Counted from the first letter of the stretch, positions 19,524-27,587 are shown. The stretch is 64,000 nucleotides of DNA from an uncultured Akkermansia sp. (GCA_947629715.1 CANRET010000001.1:1-64000); one strand, 5' to 3'. Numbers and translations: made by a program. Notes: generated from the letters alone by a model not told the origin.

Positions 19524-20183
19524 ATGCATGGGTTGGGACGAGTAGTGCAGGCAATAGCGCTCGGGGCGTTGTGCGCCGGATGTTCGTCCTGGTGGTCCCA
19601 GGATGCGCCAAAGCCGGAACAACGGGAGAAGAAGACTCCGCCGCCGCTGTACCTGGGAGCTGTGCATCAAGTGTACCCGGCTCAAAAGTTTGCTCTGCTG
19701 CGCATCATCGGTCCCATGCCTTCCCCCGGCGCCACGCTGATCACGCACCCCGCAGACGGATCCAACCACCGCCTCGGCAATCTTGTGGTGTCTGACAACA
19801 GCAAGCCACAGCGGGGGATGGTGGTGGCGGACATACGCTCCGGCACGGTGGTCAGCGGCGATCGCGTCTTTCTGTACCGCAACGTAGCGCCGCCGGACGA
19901 AAAGAGCCATTCGCCCGTCAATGTCGCACAGTCGAATTCGGACGAAGAACCGCCCCGGCCTGCGCCGCTGCGCCTGCGCACGTACGGGACCGTTGATTTG
20001 CCCGGAGACGAGGCGACGCAACCCGCCGATTCGTCGACGGCGGCGCAGGAAGCTCTCGACCCGCCCTCCCCGACGTCCCAGCCCTCATCACCCCTTCGTG
20101 ACCTCCCGACGCCCGCATCCACCCCGCATGCGCGGCCCGATTATCTTGATGACATACCTGATGATATCAGCGGGTGGAATTAA
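19524..20183 (+). CDS. lipoprotein with small beta domain and Pro/Ser-rich tail
   Basis: 219 residues. The N terminus is a lipoprotein signal with lipobox LCAGC (Cys at about residue 18). Residues ~40-120 look like a small beta barrel: YLGAVHQVYPAQKFALLRI, then GATL, GMVVADIRSG and SGDRVFLY. The spacing resembles the C-terminal part of the coiled-coil protein at 61087-61794. The last ~90 residues are Pro/Ser/Thr-rich and acidic, probably unstructured. A longer frame reaches back to 19347, but the lipobox and the promoter seven bases upstream decide this start. The family is not recognised by name; likely outer-membrane or periplasmic. Confidence 0.7.
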   Translation: MHGLGRVVQAIALGALCAGCSSWWSQDAPKPEQREKKTPPPLYLGAVHQVYPAQKFALLRIIGPMPSPGATLITHPADGSNHRLGNLVVSDNSKPQRGMVVADIRSGTVVSGDRVFLYRNVAPPDEKSHSPVNVAQSNSDEEPPRPAPLRLRTYGTVDLPGDEATQPADSSTAAQEALDPPSPTSQPSSPLRDLPTPASTPHARPDYLDDIPDDISGWN

Positions 20184-20213
20184 CGCCACCCCGCCAACAA
20201 AAAACAGCAACCC

Positions 20214-21251
20214 ATGAAAAAGAAAAAGACAACACCCGCGAACGCCCCTGCCCCCCATCCTCGCAAGGTCGGTCGCCCTCGCAAACAAGACGCACCCGAA
20301 GCGAAACGTCCCCGTGGACGCAAACCGGCAGCCCATGCCGACTTGTCTCAAACGGAAGTGGAAGCTCTGGGAGCAATCACACAACGCCTCAGCACAACTT
20401 ACGGACCTCTCGTCATTTTGGCTCTGACCCAACTCTTCAAGTGGTTTGAGAAGGTGCATCTGAAGTTGTCCACGGCGCTGCTCGCACAGGAAGGCAAAGG
20501 AACAGTAGCGCCGGCGACACGCAAGCTCATCCGCGATCTGGCGGAGTTGCGCGGTCTGATGGACACCGACGCCTCAAACGGACGCACCGCCCCGCGCGCC
20601 GCTGCCAAAAGAAGAAAAAAGACGACGCGCCGCAGGAGAAAGAGTGTCCTCGTCCAAGCCGCCCTCGCCCCCGCAAACGACGCGCCCAAGCGCCGGGGAC
20701 GTCCGCGCAAGGTGCAGACGACCGAGACCATTGACGCCGCCCAGCAAGCTGCGGTGACCTCAACACCGGCAACACCGGCAACACCGGCAACACCGGCAAC
20801 ACCGGCAACACCGGCGCCCCGGCGTCGCGGACGTCCGCGCAAGACGGATGCTCCGGCGACAACGCCCTCGGACAAGGCAAAAAAGACTTCGGGAAGAAAA
20901 AGGAGAACCAGGAAGGCAAAGACCAGCGCTCCGTCGGCTGAGAACGCCGCCGCGCCCAGGCGCCGGGGACGTCCTCGCAAATCGGCCGTGCAGCCAACCG
21001 ACGCAACGCCGCAGCCAATCGACGCAACGCCCCAGCCAACCGCTGCAACGCCGCTGCCAACCGCTGCAACGCCGCTGCCAACCGCTGCAACGCCGCTGCC
21101 AACCGCTGCAACGCCGCAGCCGACCGCTGCAACGCCGCTGCCGGTCGACGCAACGCCGCTGCCAACCGCTGTCCCGCCGCAGCCAACTGCTGCAACGCCG
21201 CAGCCTGTGGAAGAGACCACGCCCGGCGCCGATACTCACGCGGAGGCGTAA
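20214..21251 (+). CDS. AT-hook DNA-binding protein with low-complexity tail
   Basis: 345 residues, very basic. Four canonical AT-hooks with the Gly-Arg-Pro core occur: KVGRPRK (about 18-24), KRRGRPRK (159-166), and two RRRGRPRK near 203-210 and 250-257. A variant RPRGRKP lies at 32-38. AT-hooks bind the minor groove of AT-rich DNA, as in eukaryotic HMGA and bacterial CarD of Myxococcus. Residues ~45-117 are a predicted helical region (ITQRLSTTYGPLVILALTQLF...). The second half is linker made of tandem PAT and PTAATPL repeats. A nucleoid or chromatin-like role is inferred. It sits 30 bases after the lipoprotein and 33 before the transporter. Long antisense frames here come from the biased composition. 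Confidence 0.75.
   Translation: MKKKKTTPANAPAPHPRKVGRPRKQDAPEAKRPRGRKPAAHADLSQTEVEALGAITQRLSTTYGPLVILALTQLFKWFEKVHLKLSTALLAQEGKGTVAPATRKLIRDLAELRGLMDTDASNGRTAPRAAAKRRKKTTRRRRKSVLVQAALAPANDAPKRRGRPRKVQTTETIDAAQQAAVTSTPATPATPATPATPATPAPRRRGRPRKTDAPATTPSDKAKKTSGRKRRTRKAKTSAPSAENAAAPRRRGRPRKSAVQPTDATPQPIDATPQPTAATPLPTAATPLPTAATPLPTAATPQPTAATPLPVDATPLPTAVPPQPTAATPQPVEETTPGADTHAEA
20761..20814 (+). repeat. 9-bp minisatellite (6 perfect copies of CAACACCGG)
   Basis: Six exact tandem copies of CAACACCGG inside the AT-hook gene encode a Thr-Pro-Ala tripeptide repeat. Copy-number change would keep the frame. Confidence 0.95.
20992..21206 (+). repeat. 21-bp minisatellite encoding PTAATPL-type heptapeptides
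   Basis: About ten imperfect 21-base units encode P-(T/I/V)-(A/D)-A-T-P-(L/Q). The central copies are identical in sequence and the outer ones diverge, as expected for a repeat that expands by slippage. The frame is preserved at any copy number. Confidence 0.9.
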
Positions 21252-21284
21252 AGCGGATAACGCTGACCGGGAGGCAATACCTCT

Positions 21285-23006
21285 ATGGCGGGGGCAAAAG
21301 GCGCAGAACCGCAAGTTACGTGGAACAGTCAGCTTGGAACCATGCTGGCTGTCGCCGGTAGCGCCGTCGGCTTCGGGAACTTTCTCAGATTTCCGGGGCT
21401 GGCGGCTCAGTACGGCGGCGGCGCTTTCATGATTGCCTATTTCAGCGCGTTTTTACTGCTCGGCGTTCCTCTCTGCTGGGTCGAGTGGACCATCGGGCGA
21501 CGAGGCGGCATTCTCGGCGGTCACAGCTGCGCCTCTGCCTTCATGCTCATCAGCCACTCTTCCGTCTGGAAGTACCTGGGCATTGCCGGCGTGCTCGCCC
21601 CGCTCGGCATCGGCATGTACTACATGTACCTGGAAGGCTGGACTCTCGGTTACTGCTGGAGCGCCGCCACCGGGGCACTCGACCTGAAGAGCAGTGAAGA
21701 ATTCGCGGATTTCTTCGCCCGGTTCACCGGAAGTTCGGCAGATGGAGCAGCCTACAGCGGCGGCAGTTCTCTGCCGTGGTTCTTTGCGGTTGCCATCTTG
21801 GCCAACTTGTATCTTTTGTATCGGGGCGTCACACGCGGCATTGAATGGTTTTGCAAATGGAGCGTGCCGATTCTGCTCATCACGGCGATCATCATCCTGG
21901 TGCGCGTACTCACACTCGGCACGCCGGATCCCGATCACCCGTGGCGCAATGTGGACCAAGGTCTCGGCTACATGTGGAATCCATCCAAAACCGTGCTGAC
22001 GGTGGATGACAAGACGGTGGAGATGATCCCCGTGCACGCCGATGCGCAGCAGGAAGAACAAATCTGCCGACGCGTGCAGCAAAGCTTTCCCGGGAAAAAA
22101 GTCGTTCGCGAGCACATTTCGCTCTTGCGCGGCCTCCTGAACCCCGATCTCTGGATTACCGCTGCCGGGCAAATTTTCTTCTCTCTCTCCATCGGGTTCG
22201 GCACCGTGCTCACCTACGCCAGTTACGTGGCGAAGCGCAAAGACATTGCTCTCGTTTCCCTCACGGCAAACGCAGCCAATGAAGCTGTGGAAGTGGGCCT
22301 GGCCGGCATGATGATTGTACCGGCAGCCGTTTCTTTGCTCGGCGTCGCGGCTGCGGCAGGCGCCAGCACCTTCGGTCTGGGCTTCACCGTGCTCCCGGAA
22401 GTCTTCGCCGCCATGCCCGGGGGACGCATTTTCGGCGCCCTCTTCTTCGGCCTGCTTTTCCTGGCTGCCGTCACCAGTTCCATCTCCATTCTCCAGCCTA
22501 CGATGGCCTTTTTGGAGGAGTTTTGGCGTCTGAAACGCCCTCAGAGCGTCGTCCTGGCGGGACTCATTATCATCGTAGGAGCCTTTGCTGTGTCGTGGTA
22601 CACCGGCGAAGGCATGATGGCGCTCAGCACACTGGACTTCTGGATGGGCACCATGTGCCTCTACCTCATCTCAGCGCTCTATTTGGTACTCTTCCGCTCG
22701 GTGTGGGGCACGCGCAACGGCATCCGCGAACTCGGCCGCGGCTCCCGCATTCCGCTGCCCCGTATGCTCGGCTTCGTCATCAACTGGATCACGCCGGCAA
22801 TTCTGCTCACGATCTTTGGCTCGTGGCTCTACAAAAACATCTTTCGCTCGACCAGCGAACACATCCACAACTTGCTGGACGGAAAACCCGGAGCCCTTCT
22901 GCCGATGGCATGGATGGCGATCCTCTACGTCTTCATGATCTTTGTTGTGCATACATCGCGCCGCTTTCACAAACGCCCCGCTCAACCCACACCTCCCGCG
23001 CCATGA
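21285..23006 (+). CDS. neurotransmitter:sodium symporter (NSS/SNF) family transporter, MetP-like
   Basis: 573 residues, about 11-12 membrane segments. The NSS signature in TM1 is clear: SAVGFGNFLRFPGLAAQYGGGAF, where bacterial LeuT-fold members bind Na+ and the amino-acid substrate in the unwound part of the helix. A typical CWVEWTIGRRGG follows TM2. The start has a good ribosome site (GGGAGG about ten bases upstream). The stop overlaps the start of a 42-residue gene of the kind that serves as small subunit of MetP-type transporters, so amino-acid uptake (methionine/alanine class) is the best guess. Substrate cannot be told from sequence. Confidence 0.9.
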   Translation: MAGAKGAEPQVTWNSQLGTMLAVAGSAVGFGNFLRFPGLAAQYGGGAFMIAYFSAFLLLGVPLCWVEWTIGRRGGILGGHSCASAFMLISHSSVWKYLGIAGVLAPLGIGMYYMYLEGWTLGYCWSAATGALDLKSSEEFADFFARFTGSSADGAAYSGGSSLPWFFAVAILANLYLLYRGVTRGIEWFCKWSVPILLITAIIILVRVLTLGTPDPDHPWRNVDQGLGYMWNPSKTVLTVDDKTVEMIPVHADAQQEEQICRRVQQSFPGKKVVREHISLLRGLLNPDLWITAAGQIFFSLSIGFGTVLTYASYVAKRKDIALVSLTANAANEAVEVGLAGMMIVPAAVSLLGVAAAAGASTFGLGFTVLPEVFAAMPGGRIFGALFFGLLFLAAVTSSISILQPTMAFLEEFWRLKRPQSVVLAGLIIIVGAFAVSWYTGEGMMALSTLDFWMGTMCLYLISALYLVLFRSVWGTRNGIRELGRGSRIPLPRMLGFVINWITPAILLTIFGSWLYKNIFRSTSEHIHNLLDGKPGALLPMAWMAILYVFMIFVVHTSRRFHKRPAQPTPPAP

Positions 23007-23131
23007 CCCTCTCCGGCATCATCACCATGATTCTTTCCATCGGCTTCGTGTGGGGGTTGCTCACGGTGTGCGTGTGCCGCCTCGTCCGCGAACCAGCTGA
23101 CAAGCCCGCGCGCAAAAAATCCGGCGTCTGA
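23003..23131 (+). CDS. NSS transporter small subunit (MetS-like)
   Basis: 42 residues: MTLSGIITMILSIGFVWG followed by the rest of a single transmembrane helix and a short basic cytoplasmic tail. Length, topology and position match the MetS family, short membrane proteins required for activity of MetP-type NSS transporters in Corynebacterium. Its ATG overlaps the TGA of the transporter (ATGA), so translation is coupled. Easily missed because of its size. Confidence 0.75.
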   Translation: MTLSGIITMILSIGFVWGLLTVCVCRLVREPADKPARKKSGV

Positions 23132-23169
23132 ACCTGCGCGAGGGCCGCCCGCGCCCGGTCCGGCGGGAT

Positions 23170-24099
23170 TTACACCTCGAACAGGTGGGTCACGGAATCG
23201 TCGTTGTGGATGTTGGCTATCGCTTGAGCAAAAAGCGGCGCGATACTCACCGTATCCACGTGCTCCCCGTAGGCCATGGGGACAGAGTCGGACGTGAGAA
23301 GGCGCTCAATCGGACTCGCCTTCAGCCTCTCCCTTGCCTTGTCATTGAGCACCGCATGCGACACGCCGGCAAAAATACGAGCAGCCCCGTGCTCTTTTAA
23401 AATCGCCGCAGCTGCACACAAAGTGCCGCCCGATTCCGTCATGTCATCCACCAGCAGTACATCCTTCCCCTCCACATCGCCTATCACGGCGTGGGCGTCC
23501 ACCTCCGTGGCGGAGATGCGCTGCTTGGCAACAATAGCCAACTGCGTGCCCAGGATATTGGCGTAGTTTTTGGCCGTCTTCACTCCGCCGATATCGGGGG
23601 AAACAACCACCAAATTCTTGAGATCCTTCACGTAGTGCTCTTTCAGGTGCTTGATGAGTACGGGGAGCGAGTACAGGTGATCTACGGGAATCTCAAAGAA
23701 ACCCTGAATCTGCGCCGCGTGCAAGTCCATGGTAAGAACGCGATTCACCCCTGCCGCCGTCAGCAAGTTGGCCACCAATTTGGACGTGATGGGCACTCTC
23801 GGCTTGTCTTTGCGATCCTGTCGGGCATAGCCGTAGAAAGGCATCACCGCCGTGATCCGGCTCGCGCTCGCGCGCCTCACCGCGTCCACCATCACCAGCA
23901 ATTCCATCATGTTGTGATTCGTCGGCGGGCAAGTCGGCTGGATAATGAAGACGTCCGCCCCGCGAATGCTCTCCTTGATCTGGACAAAACTCTCTCCGTC
24001 CGGGAAGGTGTTGACTGATGCATCACAGAGGGGAAGCCCCATCACGTTTGCTATATCCTGCGCCAAATGAGGGTGAGCGGTGCCACTGATCAATTTCAT
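23170..24099 (-). CDS. prs: ribose-phosphate pyrophosphokinase
   Basis: 309 residues. It makes phosphoribosyl pyrophosphate from ribose 5-phosphate and ATP for nucleotide, His and Trp synthesis. Visible motifs: MKLISGTAHPHLAQDIA at the N terminus, DLHAAQIQGFF, and the PRPP-binding loop VLLVDDMTESGGTL. The frame extends 16 codons further upstream, but those ATG/GTG codons overlap the -10 box, so the start with the family-typical N terminus is used. It is transcribed divergently from BI-1; a 3.4 kb insertion now begins ten bases upstream of its -35 box. Confidence 0.96.
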   Translation of the reverse strand: MKLISGTAHPHLAQDIANVMGLPLCDASVNTFPDGESFVQIKESIRGADVFIIQPTCPPTNHNMMELLVMVDAVRRASASRITAVMPFYGYARQDRKDKPRVPITSKLVANLLTAAGVNRVLTMDLHAAQIQGFFEIPVDHLYSLPVLIKHLKEHYVKDLKNLVVVSPDIGGVKTAKNYANILGTQLAIVAKQRISATEVDAHAVIGDVEGKDVLLVDDMTESGGTLCAAAAILKEHGAARIFAGVSHAVLNDKARERLKASPIERLLTSDSVPMAYGEHVDTVSIAPLFAQAIANIHNDDSVTHLFEV

Positions 24100-24127
24100 A
24101 TTCGAGAGAAGGATAAGTTCGTGTTTC

Positions 24128-24155
24128 ATCGTAACACTTCGCCGCAAAAAATCAA
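24128..24155 (-). promoter_or_regulatory. prs promoter
   Basis: Minus strand: TTGATT (24150-24155), 16-base spacer, TACGAT (24128-24133). The predicted start site leaves a leader of about 20 bases before the ATG at 24099. The ISAs1 end at 24166 lies ten bases upstream of the -35 box. Confidence 0.55.
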
Positions 24156-24165
24156 GCCCGGAGTG

Positions 24166-24620
24166 CAGGGCAAACGCATTTGAAAATTGGATTCATTTTA
24201 AGGAAAGAGACAAGAGATTCATTTATGCTCTAAATCGTTGCCAAACAATATATCATCAAGTACATCCGTATCCCACGTCGCCCTCAGTCTCAGCCTCTGG
24301 AGTGGCACTTTCAGTCCCTCATGACGCGTCTTGTACTGTTTAATAAGTACAAGCGCGAATCTCAAAACTCTCGAAAAGTTCTCTGCACTGTTCCCTTTCC
24401 TCTTGCGTCCTCGATCCTCGTTGAACACTACGTCCAACACCCAATGCAGACTGTTTTCTATCCCCCAGTGACTCCTTATGCTTCGGGCAATCTGTTGTGC
24501 GCTCGCATGCCGATTGCTCACGATGTAGAAGCGTTGTTCTTGCGTCGTGCTTCCGCTCTTTTTCTCACAGCCCCTTTCTCTCACTACACCCCATGCTCCC
24601 TCCTTCCACCTTCGCTATCG
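24166..24620 (-). mobile_element. ISAs1-family remnant, copy 1 (one intact end plus transposase C terminus)
   Basis: A terminal repeat CAGGGCAAACGCATTTGAAA at 24166 is followed by the transposase 3' end on the minus strand. The first ~315 bases are about 90% identical to 27216-27532 in the same orientation. The other end of this copy is missing: similarity to a transposase stops at an in-frame TAG near 24615-24617, and no right-hand repeat is seen before the restriction gene. Confidence 0.85.
24219..24614 (-). pseudogene. truncated ISAs1-family transposase (C-terminal ~130 residues)
   Basis: The remaining protein ends with HWGIENSLHWVLDVVFNEDR...KGNSAENF, the hallmark C-terminal region of ISAs1 (H-repeat-associated) transposases, including the conserved HW..ENSLHW and the glutamate-containing VVFNED block. 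The open part begins just after an in-frame TAG and has no proper N terminus, so it cannot be active. Only 396 bases of a gene usually over 1 kb remain. Confidence 0.85.
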
Positions 24621-24752
24621 CTCCGCCTCTCCCGCGCCGGACGGCGCACTAGCATTCATATCGTAAATCGCACCCAAAAATATGAATCCAACCCACTTCA
24701 AAATTATAGTTGACTCAGGCACCTCCGGTTCCCCGTCCTTCGTCCATGATTT

Positions 24753-25670
24753 CTATCTGGGACCCAGAAAACGGTCTCCGTTGAAATGAATCATGTGGTC
24801 CGGAGAGTCAGAAATCCACACCTCGGTATCCCATGCCAAATTTTTAAAAAATTTGAGAAAAGTTCTCCTATCGGGGAACGCCGTCACATAAATGATACCG
24901 GATGCCGCATCCAGGGTCATCTGTTCAAGCTCGTCCTTTCGTGTTGGGGACATGGGACCGCAGGAGGTGACAGCCTCAATAAAATAGGTCCAATCCTTCT
25001 CTTCCGAGTACAAAACGACGTCCGGGAGCTTATTGTGAACCTTTAACTCAATACCCAGATGCACCAGGGCATCGTCGTCATGAAAAAGGGTCCTGTTGGT
25101 GGTATCGCCCACGTAGAGACATCTGCTTCCCGGCGCAAACCTCGGCGCAAACTCCTCAAGAATCGCCTTTTGCAACGCATTGTGCCTGCCCGGGGAGAAG
25201 GCTAATTCAGAACCATTGATACGGACGGGAATTGTATGGAGCTTGCGTTTTTCAGCATATTTTTCAACGAGGCTGCGATGAGATTTCAGGAAGTGAGCGC
25301 AACGCTTTTTCCATGTCACGCCGTCCAACTTGCGGACGATCTGCAGGACCTCCTCGGTGATGCGATATTGGTAATTGGGGCTGTTGGTGGCGAGGCCGTT
25401 GTCCTCAACGAATGCGGCTTCTCGCAGAAAATGGATAGCTTTTTTTCGGATTGTCTCGCGTGTGTTTTCTGCATACGAGGAGCCGAGGCGGGAATTCATG
25501 AACGTCAGCATGTCATGAATTCGCATCCAGCGATTGGTCGCTTGCTCCCATGGAACGTCCTCGCTGATCCCCGCCAGAGCCATGAAGGTGAGGCAGCACA
25601 TATCGTTAATCTGTCGAGAAGGGAGCTGAAGTTCCATGAACAAAGCTCTGATTTTGTCTGATTTTTTCAT
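24753..25670 (-). CDS. type II restriction endonuclease, BsuBI/PstI family
   Basis: 305 residues, close to the usual 315-325. The C-terminal half carries the family pattern: FSPGRHNALQKAILEEFAPRF, CLYVGDTTNRTL, then a PD-(D/E)xK-like site in KLPDVVLYSEEKDW followed by FIEAVTSCGPMS. The N-terminal half (LTFMALAGISEDVPW...MNSRLG...ETIRKKAIHFL) is a predicted helical target-recognition part. Known family members cut CTGCAG; that specificity is inferred. Its ATG overlaps the stop of the methyltransferase gene (ATGA), an arrangement in which the endonuclease is made after the protecting enzyme. CTGCAG occurs in this gene itself (25341) and at several places in the window. Confidence 0.88.
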   Translation of the reverse strand: MKKSDKIRALFMELQLPSRQINDMCCLTFMALAGISEDVPWEQATNRWMRIHDMLTFMNSRLGSSYAENTRETIRKKAIHFLREAAFVEDNGLATNSPNYQYRITEEVLQIVRKLDGVTWKKRCAHFLKSHRSLVEKYAEKRKLHTIPVRINGSELAFSPGRHNALQKAILEEFAPRFAPGSRCLYVGDTTNRTLFHDDDALVHLGIELKVHNKLPDVVLYSEEKDWTYFIEAVTSCGPMSPTRKDELEQMTLDAASGIIYVTAFPDRRTFLKFFKNLAWDTEVWISDSPDHMIHFNGDRFLGPR

Positions 25671-27157
25671 ACGTAGCGAGCCAAAATTTCGTTGCAGCTA
25701 GTCTCCGACATATTTCTGGCCTTGATCAAAGCTTTTCCCATAGCCTCAATGACGGGAATGTCCGGCACGGGTATGCTGTTGATTTCTGTGGAATTGACTT
25801 GGGTGGAGCCGTTCATAACCCTGTAATAAGAGTCATACAGGGTCGAATTAAAAATGACGTACAGGCCATACACGATACAGTCGGATAATTCTCTCATCCC
25901 TCCGATGAAGTTGATTTTATTCTGGGTGCTGATGAGGGGATGTTCCGGATGTTTGCGCGACAAATACACCCCGCACTGCAAACGACGGGCTTCCTCCTTA
26001 GTCGTAAATCTTTTGACAAAAAGATAATTGACATTTTGCTGCTTGAGAGAGGCACGCTTTGTGTTCAGGTATTCATTTTCCATGCCTGCGGGAAAGATGA
26101 CCTTGCCATGCCGGATATGATGCGGGAAAAAGAGAGGGATGGCTCCTTCTTCGGCAGTCCGGCGCAGTGCGTCTTTCTCGCGGTAATCTACTGTCAGCCC
26201 GGTCTTCATCGGCAGCCCCATGTCCCGGAGAGTTTTTTTGCAGGAAGAAACGCGCTGTACGACGCGATCTTCATCTGAGTTGGTGATCAGGTACACATAC
26301 TGGTGCTCCCCCTTGACGAGGTGGCGGACATCGGAGCGATAGTGCGTCAACTCATTAAAATCATGGCTTGAATGAGAAGTCGTGACATTCACTATCCCCC
26401 GGTCGGAGACGCCTTTTGTCACTTTGAAAATCATCGTCTCCTGGAGCACATCTTCCTTGTCAAACACATCCTCCCTGCTCGCAAACAAGTGGATATGCCT
26501 GAGGGAGCACGTGCTGAACAGTTTTTTTCGGAACGCTCTAAAATAGGCCCCGGAAGTCCATGAGCGGGGAGTAATATACACCATCTGTCCCGCTTCTGCC
26601 ATGTTAAACATCCCCATGGCGGCAAAGAGAGCGTAGAGATTGGGCGCCCCATAACAGACATCACGCATCGCCCTGGCTTCAGGGGCATCTTTTCCGATTT
26701 TCATGTAGGGAGGATTCCCTATGATGAGATCATATTTCTGAGAATGTCGGTCCGCCCCAAAAAGAGAGTTGTACTCCGCCTCCTGACTCAGGATGTAATT
26801 CTCCTCCCGCAGACGGAAATCCAGAGGAATAGAACAATGAGCGGAAAGATATTCCAAGTTCTCCCTCAGGAAGGGAATGACATGCGTATCCGTTTCGTAG
26901 CAAACAAGATGCAGGCGTTTCAGCTGTGGTTCATCCTGCAAACGCTCAACAAGCGCGGCCGAAAGGGTGCCCACCCCCGCCCCTGCATCCAGGATGAAAA
27001 GCTCCTCCTTATCCTGAGGAACACAAAAAAGAGAGGCCATGAACCTCGCCGTTTCAACACCTGTGAAGAACTGTCCATGCAGCTTGCGTTCCGCCTTCGG
27101 CATCTCTCCGACGTACCGTTGTGTCGTGTTCGCGATATGTTGCAGAAACGCTCCCAT
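25667..27157 (-). CDS. N6-adenine DNA methyltransferase of the BsuBI/PstI-type system
   Basis: 496 residues from the ATG at 27157. It methylates adenine in the recognition site and protects the host from the partner enzyme. Motif I (SAM binding) reads LDAGAGVG and the catalytic motif IV reads NPPY, in the order of gamma-type Eco57I-like enzymes. Size matches M.BsuBI/M.PstI (about 500). A TTG seven codons upstream is possible, but it overlaps the -10 box at 27169-27174, so ATG 27157 or GTG 27163 is preferred. Together with the endonuclease gene it lies between two ISAs1 remnants. Confidence 0.88.
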   Translation of the reverse strand: MGAFLQHIANTTQRYVGEMPKAERKLHGQFFTGVETARFMASLFCVPQDKEELFILDAGAGVGTLSAALVERLQDEPQLKRLHLVCYETDTHVIPFLRENLEYLSAHCSIPLDFRLREENYILSQEAEYNSLFGADRHSQKYDLIIGNPPYMKIGKDAPEARAMRDVCYGAPNLYALFAAMGMFNMAEAGQMVYITPRSWTSGAYFRAFRKKLFSTCSLRHIHLFASREDVFDKEDVLQETMIFKVTKGVSDRGIVNVTTSHSSHDFNELTHYRSDVRHLVKGEHQYVYLITNSDEDRVVQRVSSCKKTLRDMGLPMKTGLTVDYREKDALRRTAEEGAIPLFFPHHIRHGKVIFPAGMENEYLNTKRASLKQQNVNYLFVKRFTTKEEARRLQCGVYLSRKHPEHPLISTQNKINFIGGMRELSDCIVYGLYVIFNSTLYDSYYRVMNGSTQVNSTEINSIPVPDIPVIEAMGKALIKARNMSETSCNEILARYV

Positions 27158-27168
27158 GCCCACGGGGG

Positions 27169-27197
27169 ATTCTAGCAAAATGACCTTTTCCTGTCAA
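27169..27197 (-). promoter_or_regulatory. promoter of the restriction-modification genes
   Basis: Minus strand: TTGACA (27192-27197), 17-base spacer, TAGAAT (27169-27174). The GTG at 27163 is five bases away and the ATG at 27157 eleven, so the mRNA has little or no leader. Confidence 0.7.
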
Positions 27198-27215
27198 GAT
27201 ATCGGTGGAATTGCC

Positions 27216-27570
27216 CAAGGCAAACGCATTAGAAAATCGGATTCATTTTTTTGGAAAGAGACAAGAGATTCATTTATGCTCTAAATCGTTACCAAACAAT
27301 ATATCATCCAGTACATCCATATCCCACGTCGCCCTCAGTCTCAGCCTCTGGAGTAGCGCTTTCAGTCCCTCATGGCGCGTCTTGTACTGTTTGATCAGTA
27401 CAAGCGCGAATACCAAAACCCCCGAAAAATTCTCTGCACTGTTCCCTTTCCTCTTGCGTCCTCGATCCTCGTTGAACACTACGTCCAACACCCAATGGAG
27501 ACTGTTTTCTACCCCCAGTGACTCCTTACGTCCAATTCTGCCCCCCAGGTTTTCAAATGCGTTTGCCCTG
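27216..27570 (-). mobile_element. ISAs1-family internally deleted derivative, copy 2 (355 bp, both ends present)
   Basis: Left end CAAGGCAAACGCATTAGAAA at 27216 (degenerate) and right end at 27550-27570, which is an exact inverted match of the 24166 end over 21 bases. Between them lie only the transposase 3' part (27270-27532) and about 20 bases of other sequence. The transposase part also carries a one-base deletion (TGGGGGTAG versus TGGGGGATAG in copy 1). It is therefore a MITE-like, non-autonomous form. The right end stops 17 bases before the BI-1 -35 box. Confidence 0.85.
27270..27532 (-). pseudogene. transposase C-terminal fragment with frameshift (ISAs1 copy 2)
   Basis: Encodes ENSLHWVLDVVFNEDR...KGNSAENF to the same stop as copy 1. 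A single-base deletion breaks the frame just before this segment, and everything upstream is lost. A longer open frame that appears to run on into 27947 is only antisense of BI-1. Confidence 0.85.
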
Positions 27571-27587
27571 TGATTGCTTTCGCCCGC

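Noticed and set aside
20399..21314. Minus-strand open frames of 184-273 codons opposite the AT-hook gene
   Set aside because: Produced by the minisatellites and GC bias; the products are monotonous repeats (GVAAVG, LAAALQR) and the plus-strand protein has real AT-hooks.
24156..27580. Target-site duplication around the ISAs1-bounded unit
   Set aside because: Flanks (gagtg at the left, tgattgc at the right) do not match; a partial ATTGC match beside copy 2 is too short to count.
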